Positions 8,077 through 16,597 of a stretch of 44,802 nt of DNA are shown in pieces. The translations under genes were made by a program, and so were the position numbers. This stretch comes from Planctomycetaceae bacterium (GTDB lineage Bacteria; Planctomycetota; Planctomycetia; Planctomycetales; Planctomycetaceae): the NCBI GenBank assembly GCA_020850695.1, contig JADZEF010000314.1, forward strand, positions 1 through 44,802. The letters run 5' to 3'. The notes below the pieces were generated by a model. It was not told where the DNA came from. It ran no database searches and saw nothing but the letters and a program-made list of their open reading frames with translations. The first letter of the stretch is position 1, and each line of letters starts with the position of its first letter.

Positions 8077-9108
8077 ATGACCACCGAACAGCCCACCCGT
8101 GACGATCTCGCCGCTGTCCAGAAGTGCGAGCAGGCCTACAACCGCATCCGCGACGAGCTCTCGAAGGTGATCGTCGGGCAGAGCGACGTCATCGAGCAGG
8201 TGCTGGTGGCGATCTTCGCCCGCGGGCACGCTCTCCTCGAAGGGGTCCCGGGGCTCGCCAAGACGCTGCTCGTCAGCTCGCTGGCGCAGTCGCTTCACCT
8301 GACGTTCAAGCGCATCCAGTTCACCCCCGACCTGATGCCGAGCGACGTCACTGGCACCGAAATCATTCAGGAAAACCTCGAAACGCGGGCCCGCGAGTAC
8401 AAGTTCCTCCCCGGCCCCATCATGGCCAACCTGGTGCTGGCGGATGAAATCAACCGCACCCCGCCCAAAACCCAGGCCGCCATGCTCGAAGCCATGCAGG
8501 AGCGGCAGATCTCGGCCGGCGGCAAGACCCACCGCCTCCCCGATCCATTCTTCATCCTCGCCACGCAGAACCCCCTCGAGCAGGAAGGAACCTACCCGCT
8601 TCCCGAAGCCCAGCTCGACCGCTTCCTGCTCTACATCAAGGTCGATTACCCCAGCGGGGCCGAAGAGTGGGAAATCGCCCGCCGCGTCACCACCGCCCAG
8701 ATGGGCAAGATCACCCCGGTGATGACCGAAGAGGAGATCATCACGATCCAGGACCTCGTGAAGCGAGTTCCCGTCAGTGACCAGGTCCTCGGCTATGCGT
8801 GGGCCCTCGTCCGCAGTTCGCGTCCGGGCACCAAGGAAGCCCTCGATTTCGTCAACCGCTGGGTCAGCTGGGGCGCCGGCCCTCGCGGCGTGCTGACGCT
8901 GGTGACGGCCGCCAAGGCCCGCGCCCTTCTCTACGGTCGCTACCACGCCACGGTCGGGGACATCCAGGCGGTCGCCCGCCCCGCCCTCCGGCACCGCATC
9001 GCAGGAAACTACGCCGCGCAGGCCGCCGGTGTGAACAGCGAGAAGATTATCGAAATGCTCATGGAAGATCTCCCGGCCGACCGCAAGTACGAAAAGCCCG
9101 CCGCGTGA
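8077..9108 (+). CDS. MoxR-family AAA+ ATPase
   Basis: 343 residues. Walker A is GVPGLAKT (56-63), Walker B is LVLADE (119-124), sensor 1 is in ATQNP (163-167), and GTYPLPEAQLDRF (171-183) is the family hallmark. The lid domain has GAGPRGVLTLVTAAKARAL. MoxR ATPases act as chaperones that help assemble or activate partner proteins, usually VWA-domain proteins encoded beside them with a DUF58 gene. No such partner follows here: the next gene is a small antitoxin-like protein. ATG 8077 has no clear ribosome site but matches the family's usual start region. Confidence 0.93.
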   Translation: MTTEQPTRDDLAAVQKCEQAYNRIRDELSKVIVGQSDVIEQVLVAIFARGHALLEGVPGLAKTLLVSSLAQSLHLTFKRIQFTPDLMPSDVTGTEIIQENLETRAREYKFLPGPIMANLVLADEINRTPPKTQAAMLEAMQERQISAGGKTHRLPDPFFILATQNPLEQEGTYPLPEAQLDRFLLYIKVDYPSGAEEWEIARRVTTAQMGKITPVMTEEEIITIQDLVKRVPVSDQVLGYAWALVRSSRPGTKEALDFVNRWVSWGAGPRGVLTLVTAAKARALLYGRYHATVGDIQAVARPALRHRIAGNYAAQAAGVNSEKIIEMLMEDLPADRKYEKPAA

Positions 9109-9162
9109 TTTCGGATGTCGTATCGTCGATCCTGAGTTAAGATGGTCTCAGGAGGATCTTCG

Positions 9163-9399
9163 ATGCCAGCGACCGTCGCTCATGGCACAGTGCACGGGAA
9201 AACCGTGCTGCTCGATGATGATGCGCCAGCGCTCCAGGAAGGGACGAAGGTCATGATCGTGCCGTCGACTCACCCTCTTTCCGGAGCAGAGCTTGTCGCG
9301 GCGCTTCGGGCGTTGCCGCCGGTCACTCGTGAGGATGTCGAAGCATTGAATGCTGCATGCGTCACGGGCCCCGTCCAGCCGGGAGGCGAGACCCCGTAG
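9163..9399 (+). CDS. Small antitoxin-like protein (DUF104/AF2212-like)
   Basis: 78 residues from ATG 9163, preceded by a perfect AGGAGG at 9150-9155. The pattern GTVHGKTVLLDDDAPALQEG then TKVMIVP matches the beta-rich N-terminal domain seen in DUF104-type antitoxins, where a strand and 'LPEGTKV' precede a helical tail. The rest (ALRALPPVTREDVEALNAA) is helical. No toxin gene follows; the next 670 bp hold only a hairpin element and the leader of the gene at 10072. An orphan antitoxin or a regulator are both possible. Confidence 0.5.
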   Translation: MPATVAHGTVHGKTVLLDDDAPALQEGTKVMIVPSTHPLSGAELVAALRALPPVTREDVEALNAACVTGPVQPGGETP

Positions 9400-9506
9400 A
9401 ACGTCCAACAGCGGCGGCGGAGTGGGCTGCGAGATCTGATGCGAACAATCCGCATGCCCTCAGGTCCTGACCTTCATGCGGGGGGATGAATGACAGGGAA
9501 AGCGAA

Positions 9507-9643
9507 GGCAATTTAACAGGAGCAAGCAGAGGGAGCAGAGAATGACAAGCAGAGTCACGAAGCGCCATCACCCCATGCCGTTACGCTCGTGCCTCCGATA
9601 TCCGCATTCTCTCTGCTCCCTCTGCTTGCTCCTGTTCAAATGC
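9507..9643. repeat. Long hairpin element, family A copy 1
   Basis: The 27-nt core beginning AACAGGAGCAAGCAGAGG (9515-9541) recurs as a perfect reverse complement at 9610-9636. The match extends outwards with few mismatches (GGCAATTT / AAATGCC), giving arms of about 37 nt around a 61-nt spacer. The same core occurs again at 27604. It has no coding potential and lies in a gap after the antitoxin-like gene. Confidence 0.9.
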
Positions 9644-10071
9644 CTTTTCATCCCCTTCTTCTCGCCGCTGTGGCGTCGTCACAAATGTCTGGCAAGAGGG
9701 CAATAGCCACGTCGGATGCTCTTGGTGGATGATTGCTCCCGGGCAAAACCGAACTGCGAAGTGATCCTATCCCGCCCGCCCCGCGTTCTTTCAGACGATG
9801 GCGGCGCACTCGCACGGTCAATATTCGTCCGTTCATATTCTCGGTCGAGCCGAAATAATTGAGGAAATCTTTCCCGATTTCGCGCAAGATCGACAAAGGA
9901 CCGGCGAATAACCCTGTGTGAGGCCGGCCGCGAGTGGCGGTCGAGGCGAGCGAAACCAAGGAAACGTTTGCCTCAACGAGGTCGCCGAGTGCCGGGGTGC
10001 CCCCGGCGGAACGGTTGTTGTGTTCAGTCCCGTGTTGTGTCGAGAACAGGTGCCCTGAGGGGGAGTCAGTC
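9644..10071. other. Non-coding stretch upstream of the coiled-coil gene
   Basis: No convincing gene on either strand. The frame upstream of 10072 is open but reads as low-information sequence. It probably contains the promoter of the gene at 10072; no clear -35/-10 pair was found. Confidence 0.4.
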
Positions 10072-10860
10072 ATGAAAAAGGTCGTGGTCGGTGTGGTAGG
10101 TGCGGCGTTGATGGGTTTCGCCCTTCTGGGCTGGAACTTCTTCGGCTACGGCAAGACCGCCGTCGAGAAGCTGCAGCAGGAAGCCGATGACCGGATTCCG
10201 GTCAGCATGAAGGTGGCGAATGCCGAACGCCTCGTGCGTGATCTCGAACCCGAGATCAAGAAGTACATGCGGCTGATCGCCGAGCAGGAAGTCGACGTCA
10301 ACGTCATGGACAAGAACGTCGCACGGCGCGAAGCGACGATGAAGGACGCCAAGCGTCAGATCCTGGCTCTCAATGAATCGCTGAAGAAGGACGAAAAGGA
10401 ATACGTCTTCGACGGCCAGTCCTTCACTGCCGAGCAGGTCCGCAATGACCTCGCCAACAAGGTGACAAAGTTCAAGCTCGCGAACGAAACGCTGACCCGC
10501 GAGAAGGAGCTTCTCAAGGCCCGCCAGGACGCCTTGAAGACCAACGCCAGCAAGCTCGAGCAGATGATGACCATGAAGAAGGACATCGAGACTCAGCTCG
10601 AATTCCTCAAGACCCGCGTCGAGACCCAGAAAGCTGAGGAAGCGGTCGGCCTGCTCGACATCGACGACAGCAAGATGGCCCAGGCCCGCAAGCTGATCGA
10701 GCAGCTCAACAAGAAGCTCGACGTCGACGAGAAGGTGCGTGCGGCGGAAGGCCGTCTGCAGACGCAGATCACCGTTCCGGAGAAGAAGGAGATCCGGGAC
10801 GTTTCGGCTGAGGTCGAAGAGCTCTTCGGCGACGAAGCCAAGTCGAAGACCGACCTGTAA
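10072..10860 (+). CDS. Membrane-anchored coiled-coil protein
   Basis: 262 residues from ATG 10072, with GGGGGAG just upstream. An N-terminal signal anchor (VVVGVVGAALMGFALLGW) is followed by almost continuous heptad-rich helix: residues ~35-70, then ~80-215 including LANETLTREKELLKARQDAL and LEQMMTMKKDIETQLEFL. The C-terminus is acidic (SAEVEELFGDEAKSKTDL). Likely a periplasm-facing or membrane-edge elongated protein. It precedes the FHA and kinase genes on the same strand and may belong to the same signalling set. No named family recognised. Confidence 0.65.
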   Translation: MKKVVVGVVGAALMGFALLGWNFFGYGKTAVEKLQQEADDRIPVSMKVANAERLVRDLEPEIKKYMRLIAEQEVDVNVMDKNVARREATMKDAKRQILALNESLKKDEKEYVFDGQSFTAEQVRNDLANKVTKFKLANETLTREKELLKARQDALKTNASKLEQMMTMKKDIETQLEFLKTRVETQKAEEAVGLLDIDDSKMAQARKLIEQLNKKLDVDEKVRAAEGRLQTQITVPEKKEIRDVSAEVEELFGDEAKSKTDL

Positions 10861-11062
10861 GGAGTGGTGTCGTGGCCCGGCCTTCCAAGGCCGGGCGACT
10901 GACCGGCACGAACGCTTCGGGGACTGACAACCAGAGCAACGGGTTCAAAAAGGGGCCCGTTGCTCGTTCCCCGCGCAGACGGATGGTTGGACCTGATCAA
11001 GACTTTTCGCCGACGTCGACGCCTGCGACCGATTCGAAGTCCGTCATCCTTCGAGCTGCATC

Positions 11063-11698
11063 ATGGCTGCCTTCTTCTCACCCCCGAATCCTGCAGCGGT
11101 CGCAGTCGATGCCCGCTACCTGCTCTGGATCGATGGTGTGGGGGGCTTCCTGGTTTGCCTCGCTCCGCGAGTGACGATCGGAGGAAGTCGGCCCGACGGA
11201 CAGAACGCCGACCTGCCGCTGATGTCGAACCTGTCGCGGATCCACGCGACGCTGCTCCGAGGAAGCGAGGGCTACGTCCTCGAACCGCACGGAGCGCTGA
11301 AGGTGGCGGGACGGCCAATGAACGACCGGGTGTTCCTGACCAGCGACCGCGAACTGGAACTTGGCTCCAGCGTCAAACTCAAGTTTCGCCTTCCCAGCGT
11401 CCTCAGTATGACGGCCGCTCTCGAGTTTCAAAGTGCCCACCGTCCGCCCCACAGCCTGGATGGCGTGGTGCTGATGGAAGACAACTGCCTCATCGGACCA
11501 GGACGCGACAATCACATCCGCTGCCCCAACTGGACCGAAACCGTGCTTCTCTACCGCCGGGGCGACCAGCTCTGGTGCAAGTCGCGCGGAGACGTCTTCG
11601 TCGAAAAGTCCCTCGCCCGCAGCGGCGCCCCGCTGCGACCCGGACAGATCGTCACAGGAAAAGAATTACGCTTCCGGCTCGAAGCCGCCCCGTGGTGA
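11063..11698 (+). CDS. FHA-domain-like protein
   Basis: 211 residues. Residues ~35-115 fit a forkhead-associated domain: VTIGGSRPDGQNADLPL, then LSRIHATLL (Ser58, Arg59 and His61 of the SRxH phosphothreonine-pocket motif), then YVLEPHGALKVAGRP and DRELELGSSVKLKFRL. The usual first Arg (GR) is Gly here. A second half (LMEDNCLIGPGRDNHIRC, RRGDQLWCKSRG) looks like a second, degenerate FHA-type repeat, with GPGRDNHI resembling the GR motif better. FHA domains bind phosphothreonine, fitting the kinase gene that starts 242 bp downstream. No good ribosome site is seen at ATG 11063. Confidence 0.75.
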   Translation: MAAFFSPPNPAAVAVDARYLLWIDGVGGFLVCLAPRVTIGGSRPDGQNADLPLMSNLSRIHATLLRGSEGYVLEPHGALKVAGRPMNDRVFLTSDRELELGSSVKLKFRLPSVLSMTAALEFQSAHRPPHSLDGVVLMEDNCLIGPGRDNHIRCPNWTETVLLYRRGDQLWCKSRGDVFVEKSLARSGAPLRPGQIVTGKELRFRLEAAPW

Positions 11699-11706
11699 GA
11701 GCCGCG

Positions 11707-11893
11707 GAAATCCGAAGGTCTAAATACAAATGTCTAAGGAAAGACAAAAATCGAAATGACAAAAGGTCCTCATTGATCGCTCTTAGTTTCTCAGTAAGCA
11801 GATCGCCTCTCGAAATGCGGAAACGACATCACTCAGTACTTTAGACTTTTATCCTTTTGACATTTCCTTAGACATTTGAATTTCGACATTCGA
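11707..11893. repeat. AT-rich inverted repeat, family C
   Basis: The left arm (11716-11766) contains ACAAATGTCTAAGGAAAGAC. The right arm (11838-11893) contains its near complement (CATTTCCTTAGACATTTG). Both arms carry additional short motifs of the type GAAATGACAAAAGG. The stretch is clearly AT-richer than the genes around it and separates the FHA gene from the kinase gene. No gene is seen in it. Confidence 0.75.
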
Positions 11894-11940
11894 CTTTTCG
11901 AACTAGGGCCAGTCGGACAACGCACGGGGGCTGTCGCGTC

Positions 11941-13950
11941 ATGAAGTTCACATTCGCTCCGGAATCGAAGCCGCTGGCCGGATACACCATCAAGCGGGCC
12001 ATCCACAAGGGGGGCTTCGGCGAGGTGTATTACGCCCTGAGCGATGCGGGGAAGGAAGTCGCGCTCAAGCTGCTGCACGACAACACCGACGTCGAGCTCC
12101 GCGGCGTCAGCCAGTGCCTCAACCTGAAGCACCCGAACCTTGTCACGATCATCGACATCAAGCAGGACGACGATCGCGACTACTGGGTCATCATGGAGTA
12201 CGTCTCGGGCAAGACCCTGGACGAAGTCCTCGCCGGCTATGCGGGGGGCATGCCTCTCGCCGCCGTTCAGAACTGGATCGTCGGCATGTCCGGCGGCCTC
12301 GCCTACCTGCACGACCGCGGCATCGTCCATCGCGACCTGAAGCCCGCGAACGTCTTCGACGAGCACGGCCTCATCAAGATCGGCGACGTCGGGCTCGCGA
12401 AGTTCATTTCCGAAAGCCGCCGCAACGCCCAGACCGAGAGCGTCGGCACCGTCTACTACATGGCCCCCGAGGTCGCCCGCGGTCACTACGGCCACGAGGT
12501 CGACGTCTACAGCCTTGGCGTCGTTCTCTACGAGATGGTCACCGGCCGCGTCCCCTTCGAAGGCGAATCGGCCGCCGAGATCCTGATGAAGCACCTCACG
12601 CAGAAGCCCGACCTCTCGCTGCTGCCAGAGAAGCTGCGGCCGGTCGTCGAACGGGCTCTCGAAAAAGACCCGCTCCGCCGCACGTCGTCTGTCACGCAGT
12701 TGCGGGATGAATTCCTGGCGGCGGTCCGCGGTCGTGAAGTCCCCGTCGACATCCCCGCGAGCAGCTTCGAAGCCCGCCGCGACACCCCGCCGCCGATCCG
12801 GTCCGAGACGCCGAAGCCGCCGCCGCTTCCGCCCCTCGTCACAGGGCCGTATGCGGGTTATGCCGACAAGTACGTCCGCAAGTGGGAAAAGAAGCGTCAG
12901 AAGTACCAGGCCCGCGCCGAGCGCAAGGCCGAGAAATACCGCCGCCGCTACGAGAACCGCCAGTGGGCCGCGCACGACGGTTCCAGCTTCTGGGCCCGGC
13001 AGGGGCACTTCTGGATTCGGGTGATTGCGGTGGGCGTCATCCTCGCAGCCCTCTTCCGCCCGCACACGATCATGCCCATGTTCCGGGCCATCGCCATCGG
13101 CGGCGGCTTCGCGGCGATCGCCTACGGAGGCTATCGCCTGTTCGGCCTTCTCACCCCCTCGGTCCCCGCCCCGCACATCGCCGGTGCGGCACCGCCGGGA
13201 CTCGGCGCCACTCAGCCTTACGCCCCGCCGCCGGTACAGGTCCATCGCCCGCAGCCCATCATGGGTCGCACCGCCGTCGAATACACGGCGGCCGAGTATC
13301 GCGGGACGCACATGGACTCGAACACGCCGCGGTTTCTGTCGCTGCGGCAGCGAATGACCGAACTCACCGGCGGCATGACCTTCTCCATCGTCGTCACCGC
13401 CATCATCACCACGGTGCTGGCCACCGTCACCTCGCTTCTTCCCGATGCTGGCCGCATCGGCCTCTTCGGAATCGTCACCCTCGCCGCCGCCTGGCTGATC
13501 CAGGGAGCCTCGAAACTCCTCGAAGGACACGGCGAAGCGACGACCAGCCGCCGCATCGGTTTTCTGGGACTCGGCGTTGCCCTTGGCCTCGGAGCCTACT
13601 GGCTCGATCAGGCCCTGCTGGTCGACCTGCCGAAGGAACACCTCACCGGAACGATCTTCAAGGAAGTCGGAGCCCACCCGCTGGCGCTGGCCGGCCAGCC
13701 GACGCTCGTCGGCTACGCGCTCTTCTTCGGAGCCCTCTTCGCCCTTCGCGGCTGGTGGCGTCAGGCCGACGGCTATCGCAAAAAGCGGTTCCGCCTGATG
13801 TCGGTGCTGCTCACCGGCGGTCTGGCCTTCCTCCTCAGCTGGCTCTGGGCCTTCCCGCAAGTGATCGGCGTCGTGTGGGCCGTGGCCATCTCGGCGGTGG
13901 TCCACCTGTCGAGCGTGTGGGTCCCCCCCGCACAACGTCACGTGGGCTGA
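11941..13950 (+). CDS. Hanks-type Ser/Thr protein kinase with multi-pass membrane C-terminus
   Basis: 669 residues. The kinase domain is at about 12-262: Gly loop GGFGEVY (24-30), Lys43 in VALK, HRDLKPAN (130-137), a DVG variant of the DFG motif (149-151, metal-binding Asp kept), and APE (175-177). A proline-rich linker and a very basic helix (KWEKKRQKYQARAERKAEKY) follow. The C-terminal half has about seven hydrophobic segments, e.g. FWIRVIAVGVILAALF and LMSVLLTGGLAFLLSWLWAF. It should phosphorylate Ser/Thr of partner proteins at the membrane. The FHA gene upstream is a natural phosphopeptide reader. The sensory input is unknown because no extracytoplasmic domain is evident. Confidence 0.93.
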   Translation: MKFTFAPESKPLAGYTIKRAIHKGGFGEVYYALSDAGKEVALKLLHDNTDVELRGVSQCLNLKHPNLVTIIDIKQDDDRDYWVIMEYVSGKTLDEVLAGYAGGMPLAAVQNWIVGMSGGLAYLHDRGIVHRDLKPANVFDEHGLIKIGDVGLAKFISESRRNAQTESVGTVYYMAPEVARGHYGHEVDVYSLGVVLYEMVTGRVPFEGESAAEILMKHLTQKPDLSLLPEKLRPVVERALEKDPLRRTSSVTQLRDEFLAAVRGREVPVDIPASSFEARRDTPPPIRSETPKPPPLPPLVTGPYAGYADKYVRKWEKKRQKYQARAERKAEKYRRRYENRQWAAHDGSSFWARQGHFWIRVIAVGVILAALFRPHTIMPMFRAIAIGGGFAAIAYGGYRLFGLLTPSVPAPHIAGAAPPGLGATQPYAPPPVQVHRPQPIMGRTAVEYTAAEYRGTHMDSNTPRFLSLRQRMTELTGGMTFSIVVTAIITTVLATVTSLLPDAGRIGLFGIVTLAAAWLIQGASKLLEGHGEATTSRRIGFLGLGVALGLGAYWLDQALLVDLPKEHLTGTIFKEVGAHPLALAGQPTLVGYALFFGALFALRGWWRQADGYRKKRFRLMSVLLTGGLAFLLSWLWAFPQVIGVVWAVAISAVVHLSSVWVPPAQRHVG

Positions 13951-13990
13951 GCGACGGCATTGAGACTTTTCGGAAAACTCGAACTAGAGC

Positions 13991-14062
13991 GTAGCACGGG
14001 CACTCCTGCCCGTGAGTGAATGGATTCTCAGAGTTTCGCACGGGCAGGAGTGCCCGTGCTAC
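13991..14062. repeat. Perfect 24-nt inverted repeat, family D
   Basis: 13991-14014 (begins GTAGCACGGGCACTCC) is an exact reverse complement of 14039-14062, with 24 nt between. Each arm is itself partly palindromic (CACGGGCA / TGCCCGTG). It lies directly after the kinase gene and could form a transcript hairpin, but there is no T run. Confidence 0.95.
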
Positions 14063-14070
14063 GAATGCGA

Positions 14071-14160
14071 AGGGTGGCTGGGGTCGACCGAAGGGAGCCC
14101 CCAGCGGGGGTCTCGTGTGACATCACTGGGGGCTTGCAAAGCCTCGACCCCAGCCACCCT
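14071..14160. repeat. Inverted repeat, family E, adjacent to family D
   Basis: The outer 17 nt AGGGTGGCTGGGGTCGA (14071-14087) pair perfectly with TCGACCCCAGCCACCCT (14144-14160). Further inside, AGCCCCCAGCG pairs with ACTGGGGGCT. It begins 9 bp after the family D element, so two unrelated long hairpins sit back to back in one gap of 281 bp. Confidence 0.92.
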
Positions 14161-14231
14161 TCTGTGGCTTTGAAATCGAGACGAAAGCACGTTCACGCTC
14201 AACGAACCGACCCGCGGTTCTGGAGATTGCC

Positions 14232-15260
14232 ATGCCTTGGCTGATGACGCTCATCCTGGTGGCCGGGCTCGCGATGGTCGCGGGCTCGATCGGCTCGGTC
14301 TTCATCGATCGTCGCCGCTCCGCTCCCGTCGACAATCGCGACGAAACGCGGGTCGCCGTTCCGCCTCCGCTTCGCATCACCACGGGCAGCCTTGTCGCGT
14401 CCGTGGCCTGGGGCATTCCCGCCGTCGCCGTCCTGGCGCTCGTCGTCCTCCGCGCTGCCCCGCGATTCCAGGAAGCCCCGCCCCCGAAGGCGGAAGTCCC
14501 CGAAGCCGTGCATGTCGAAGTGAACGAACCCGCCGAAGTCTCGATCAAAACCGACTCGGTCAACACGGAATCAACCACCGAAGTCGACGGCGCCGTGGCC
14601 GAAACGCCGACACCGGCTGCCGGCACTCCGGAACCAATCAAAGAGAACCGGCTCAAGAAGGCCGCACGAAACCTTGTCGATAAGATCACCGGCAGGAAGG
14701 ACGACCCGCTCGAAGCCGCAGCTCCCGCGAACGCCAGCAACCTCCCCGAGTGGACCCGCACTCCGGTCAGCACCGAGGGGGACAAGACGCTGATCGTCCT
14801 CTCCAGCAACGAACACCCCACGCTCAGCGAAGCCGAAGCCGAGGTCCGCGAGCGCGCCATCCGCGCCATCAACGCCGACTTCGAGAAATCGCATCCCTCG
14901 TCGCGGGCTCCGTTCGACTGGAAGGTCCCCGAAGGCGCGATCCGCTTCAACCGCGCCCACGAAGAGAAGGTGGTCCACACCGTCGGAAACGTCACTTTCA
15001 CGATGTTCCGCCTGCACCGCCAGTTGGAGATCTCCGACGCGACGCGCGAAGTCGCGTACGGAGCATGGCGGCAGGGACTCGTCGCCTCGCGGCTGTGGGG
15101 TGCGGGAAGCGTCCTCGCGACACTCGCTCTGATTGTGGCAGCAGTCTCGTCCTATCTGCGTCTCGATGGAGCCACCCGTGGCGCCTACCGCACCCGCCTC
15201 AAGCTGGCGACGGTGGCCATCATCGTCACCGGCGGTCTTGCGGCCGGCAGTATGGTCTGA
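14232..15260 (+). CDS. Membrane protein of unknown function
   Basis: 342 residues. Two hydrophobic segments lie near the N-terminus (TLILVAGLAMVAGSIGSVF and SLVASVAWGIPAVAVLALVV). A Pro/Glu/Ala-rich linker of ~100 residues and a predicted folded extracytoplasmic domain (~170-275, e.g. LSEAEAEVRERAIRAINADF) follow. Two C-terminal membrane segments end it (WGAGSVLATLALIVAAVSSY and LATVAIIVTGGLAAGS). ATG 14232 fits. It is on the same strand as the kinase, 281 bp downstream, and may belong to the same set. No family recognised. Confidence 0.7.
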   Translation: MPWLMTLILVAGLAMVAGSIGSVFIDRRRSAPVDNRDETRVAVPPPLRITTGSLVASVAWGIPAVAVLALVVLRAAPRFQEAPPPKAEVPEAVHVEVNEPAEVSIKTDSVNTESTTEVDGAVAETPTPAAGTPEPIKENRLKKAARNLVDKITGRKDDPLEAAAPANASNLPEWTRTPVSTEGDKTLIVLSSNEHPTLSEAEAEVRERAIRAINADFEKSHPSSRAPFDWKVPEGAIRFNRAHEEKVVHTVGNVTFTMFRLHRQLEISDATREVAYGAWRQGLVASRLWGAGSVLATLALIVAAVSSYLRLDGATRGAYRTRLKLATVAIIVTGGLAAGSMV

Positions 15261-15301
15261 AACAGGGTCGCCCCAGCCATTGCACGCTGGAGGACGTCTC
15301 A

Positions 15302-16264
15302 TCAACTCGTCGTCGCCTCGGGCCGCAGCGCGATGAACGTCTCGTAGATCCCGTTGCCGATCTCGTTCAGCTTGTCCTGCAGCGAGTCGAGAAACTCGTG
15401 CAGCCCGCTGAGGATGATTTTGTTGACGTCGGCCGTCGCCAGCTCGGCCACCAGTTCGCCCATCCGCTGCTCGGCGATGTTGCGGACATCTCCCGTCGGC
15501 GTCCCGCTGATCGCCCGCAGGCTCTCGGCCGCCTCCGTCACGCAGAATCGGATCGCCCGCGGAAACTCCGGATCGAGCACCAGGAACTCGACCACGCGAT
15601 CCGGATGAATCACATGCTGCCGCTTCAGGTACATCTCGAACCCGCTGACGGACCGCAGCACGGCCGACCACTGCAGGTCGTCCGCCGGCGAGCCGACGTC
15701 CCCCGGTTGCGGGAGCAGCACGAAGTATTTGACGTCGAGAATCCGCGACGTCTTGTCGGCCCTCTCGAGGAACTGCCCGAGGCGATGGAAGTGCCATCCC
15801 TCGTTGTGCGACATCGTATGGTCGGTGATCCCCTCAAAGAGGTGGCTGGCCATTTTGACTTCGTGGAAGAAGTCGTGCGGGTTGTTGGGAAGCGAGCCGG
15901 CGCGGGCCGCGTCGCGGACGGTGTAGTAGAACGGGTTGAGCTGCTCCCACATCTCCGACGAGATCGTCTCGCGAATCGAGCGGGCGTTTTCGCGGGCCGC
16001 GGTGAGCGACGAAAGGATCGAGTGCGGGTACTCGCGATCGAACGTGAGGAACTGAATCACGTTCTGCTGCGTGGGGTCGCCGTACCGGTCTTTGAAGTAA
16101 TCGTGGTCGCCGGTCGTCATGACGAGCGGCAGCCATTGCTCGGGAGTGCCGACCGGTTGATCGAGCGAAATGTTGAGGGCGACGTCAATGAAGCGGGCGA
16201 TGTTCTCGACCCGCTCGACGTACCGCGACATCCAGTAGATCGAATCGGCGACGCGGCTGAGCAT
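15302..16264 (-). CDS. Alpha-E domain protein (DUF403)
   Basis: 320 residues from ATG 16264. The start MLSRVADSIYWMSRYVERVE is the family's characteristic N-terminus, which decides the start; an upstream TTG/ATG at 16297/16294 adds only 11 atypical residues. The rest is all helical, including ARENARSIRETISSEMWEQL and FHRLGQFLERADKTSRILDV. Alpha-E proteins normally sit in operons with a circularly permuted ATP-grasp protein and a transglutaminase-like protease, and are suspected to act in peptide synthesis or modification. None of those partners is visible here. It is divergent from truD and converges on the membrane protein at 14232. Confidence 0.92.
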   Translation of the reverse strand: MLSRVADSIYWMSRYVERVENIARFIDVALNISLDQPVGTPEQWLPLVMTTGDHDYFKDRYGDPTQQNVIQFLTFDREYPHSILSSLTAARENARSIRETISSEMWEQLNPFYYTVRDAARAGSLPNNPHDFFHEVKMASHLFEGITDHTMSHNEGWHFHRLGQFLERADKTSRILDVKYFVLLPQPGDVGSPADDLQWSAVLRSVSGFEMYLKRQHVIHPDRVVEFLVLDPEFPRAIRFCVTEAAESLRAISGTPTGDVRNIAEQRMGELVAELATADVNKIILSGLHEFLDSLQDKLNEIGNGIYETFIALRPEATTS

Positions 16265-16409
16265 GAATGAGGTTTCCGGAACCCGCACGCCCATCAAGGG
16301 CCTTCGCCGCCGCCCGAGGCGCTGAACGACGCAAAGAGGTCACATCGCACTCTGCGGCGGTATCAGAAGAATGTCAAGTCCTCAGCGAAGGAGTGGGAAA
16401 TCAAGGCTC

Positions 16410-16552
16410 TGACGCAAAGGCGCGAAGACCGCAAAGTTTCGCAAAGAGGAAATCCTGAGACACGGAATCGAATCAACCCCCGCTGAAACTCCGTCCGGTT
16501 TTTTGCCTTACTTTGCGTGCATCCTTTGCGGTCTTTGCGTCTTTGCGTCAAA
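16410..16552. repeat. GCAAAG hairpin element, family B copy 1
   Basis: Left arm 16410-16450 (TGACGCAAAGGCGCGAAGAC, then CGCAAAG) pairs imperfectly with right arm 16503-16552 (CTTTGCGGTCTTTGCG, then TCTTTGCGTCA). Both arms are built from repeats of the short word CGCAAAGA. The element fills most of the 333-bp gap between the divergent alpha-E and truD genes, and creates the false N-terminal extension of truD. Confidence 0.9.
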
Positions 16553-16597
16553 GATGGGAGCTGCTTCCCACTTCACCAACCTTTCAAACCCCGACCT

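Noticed and set aside
9507-9643. CRISPR array
   Set aside because: Only two inverted copies of the repeat occur here; a CRISPR array needs several direct repeats with regular spacers.
11833-13941. 702-codon minus-strand open frame opposite the kinase gene
   Set aside because: Antisense shadow; the plus strand carries all kinase motifs.
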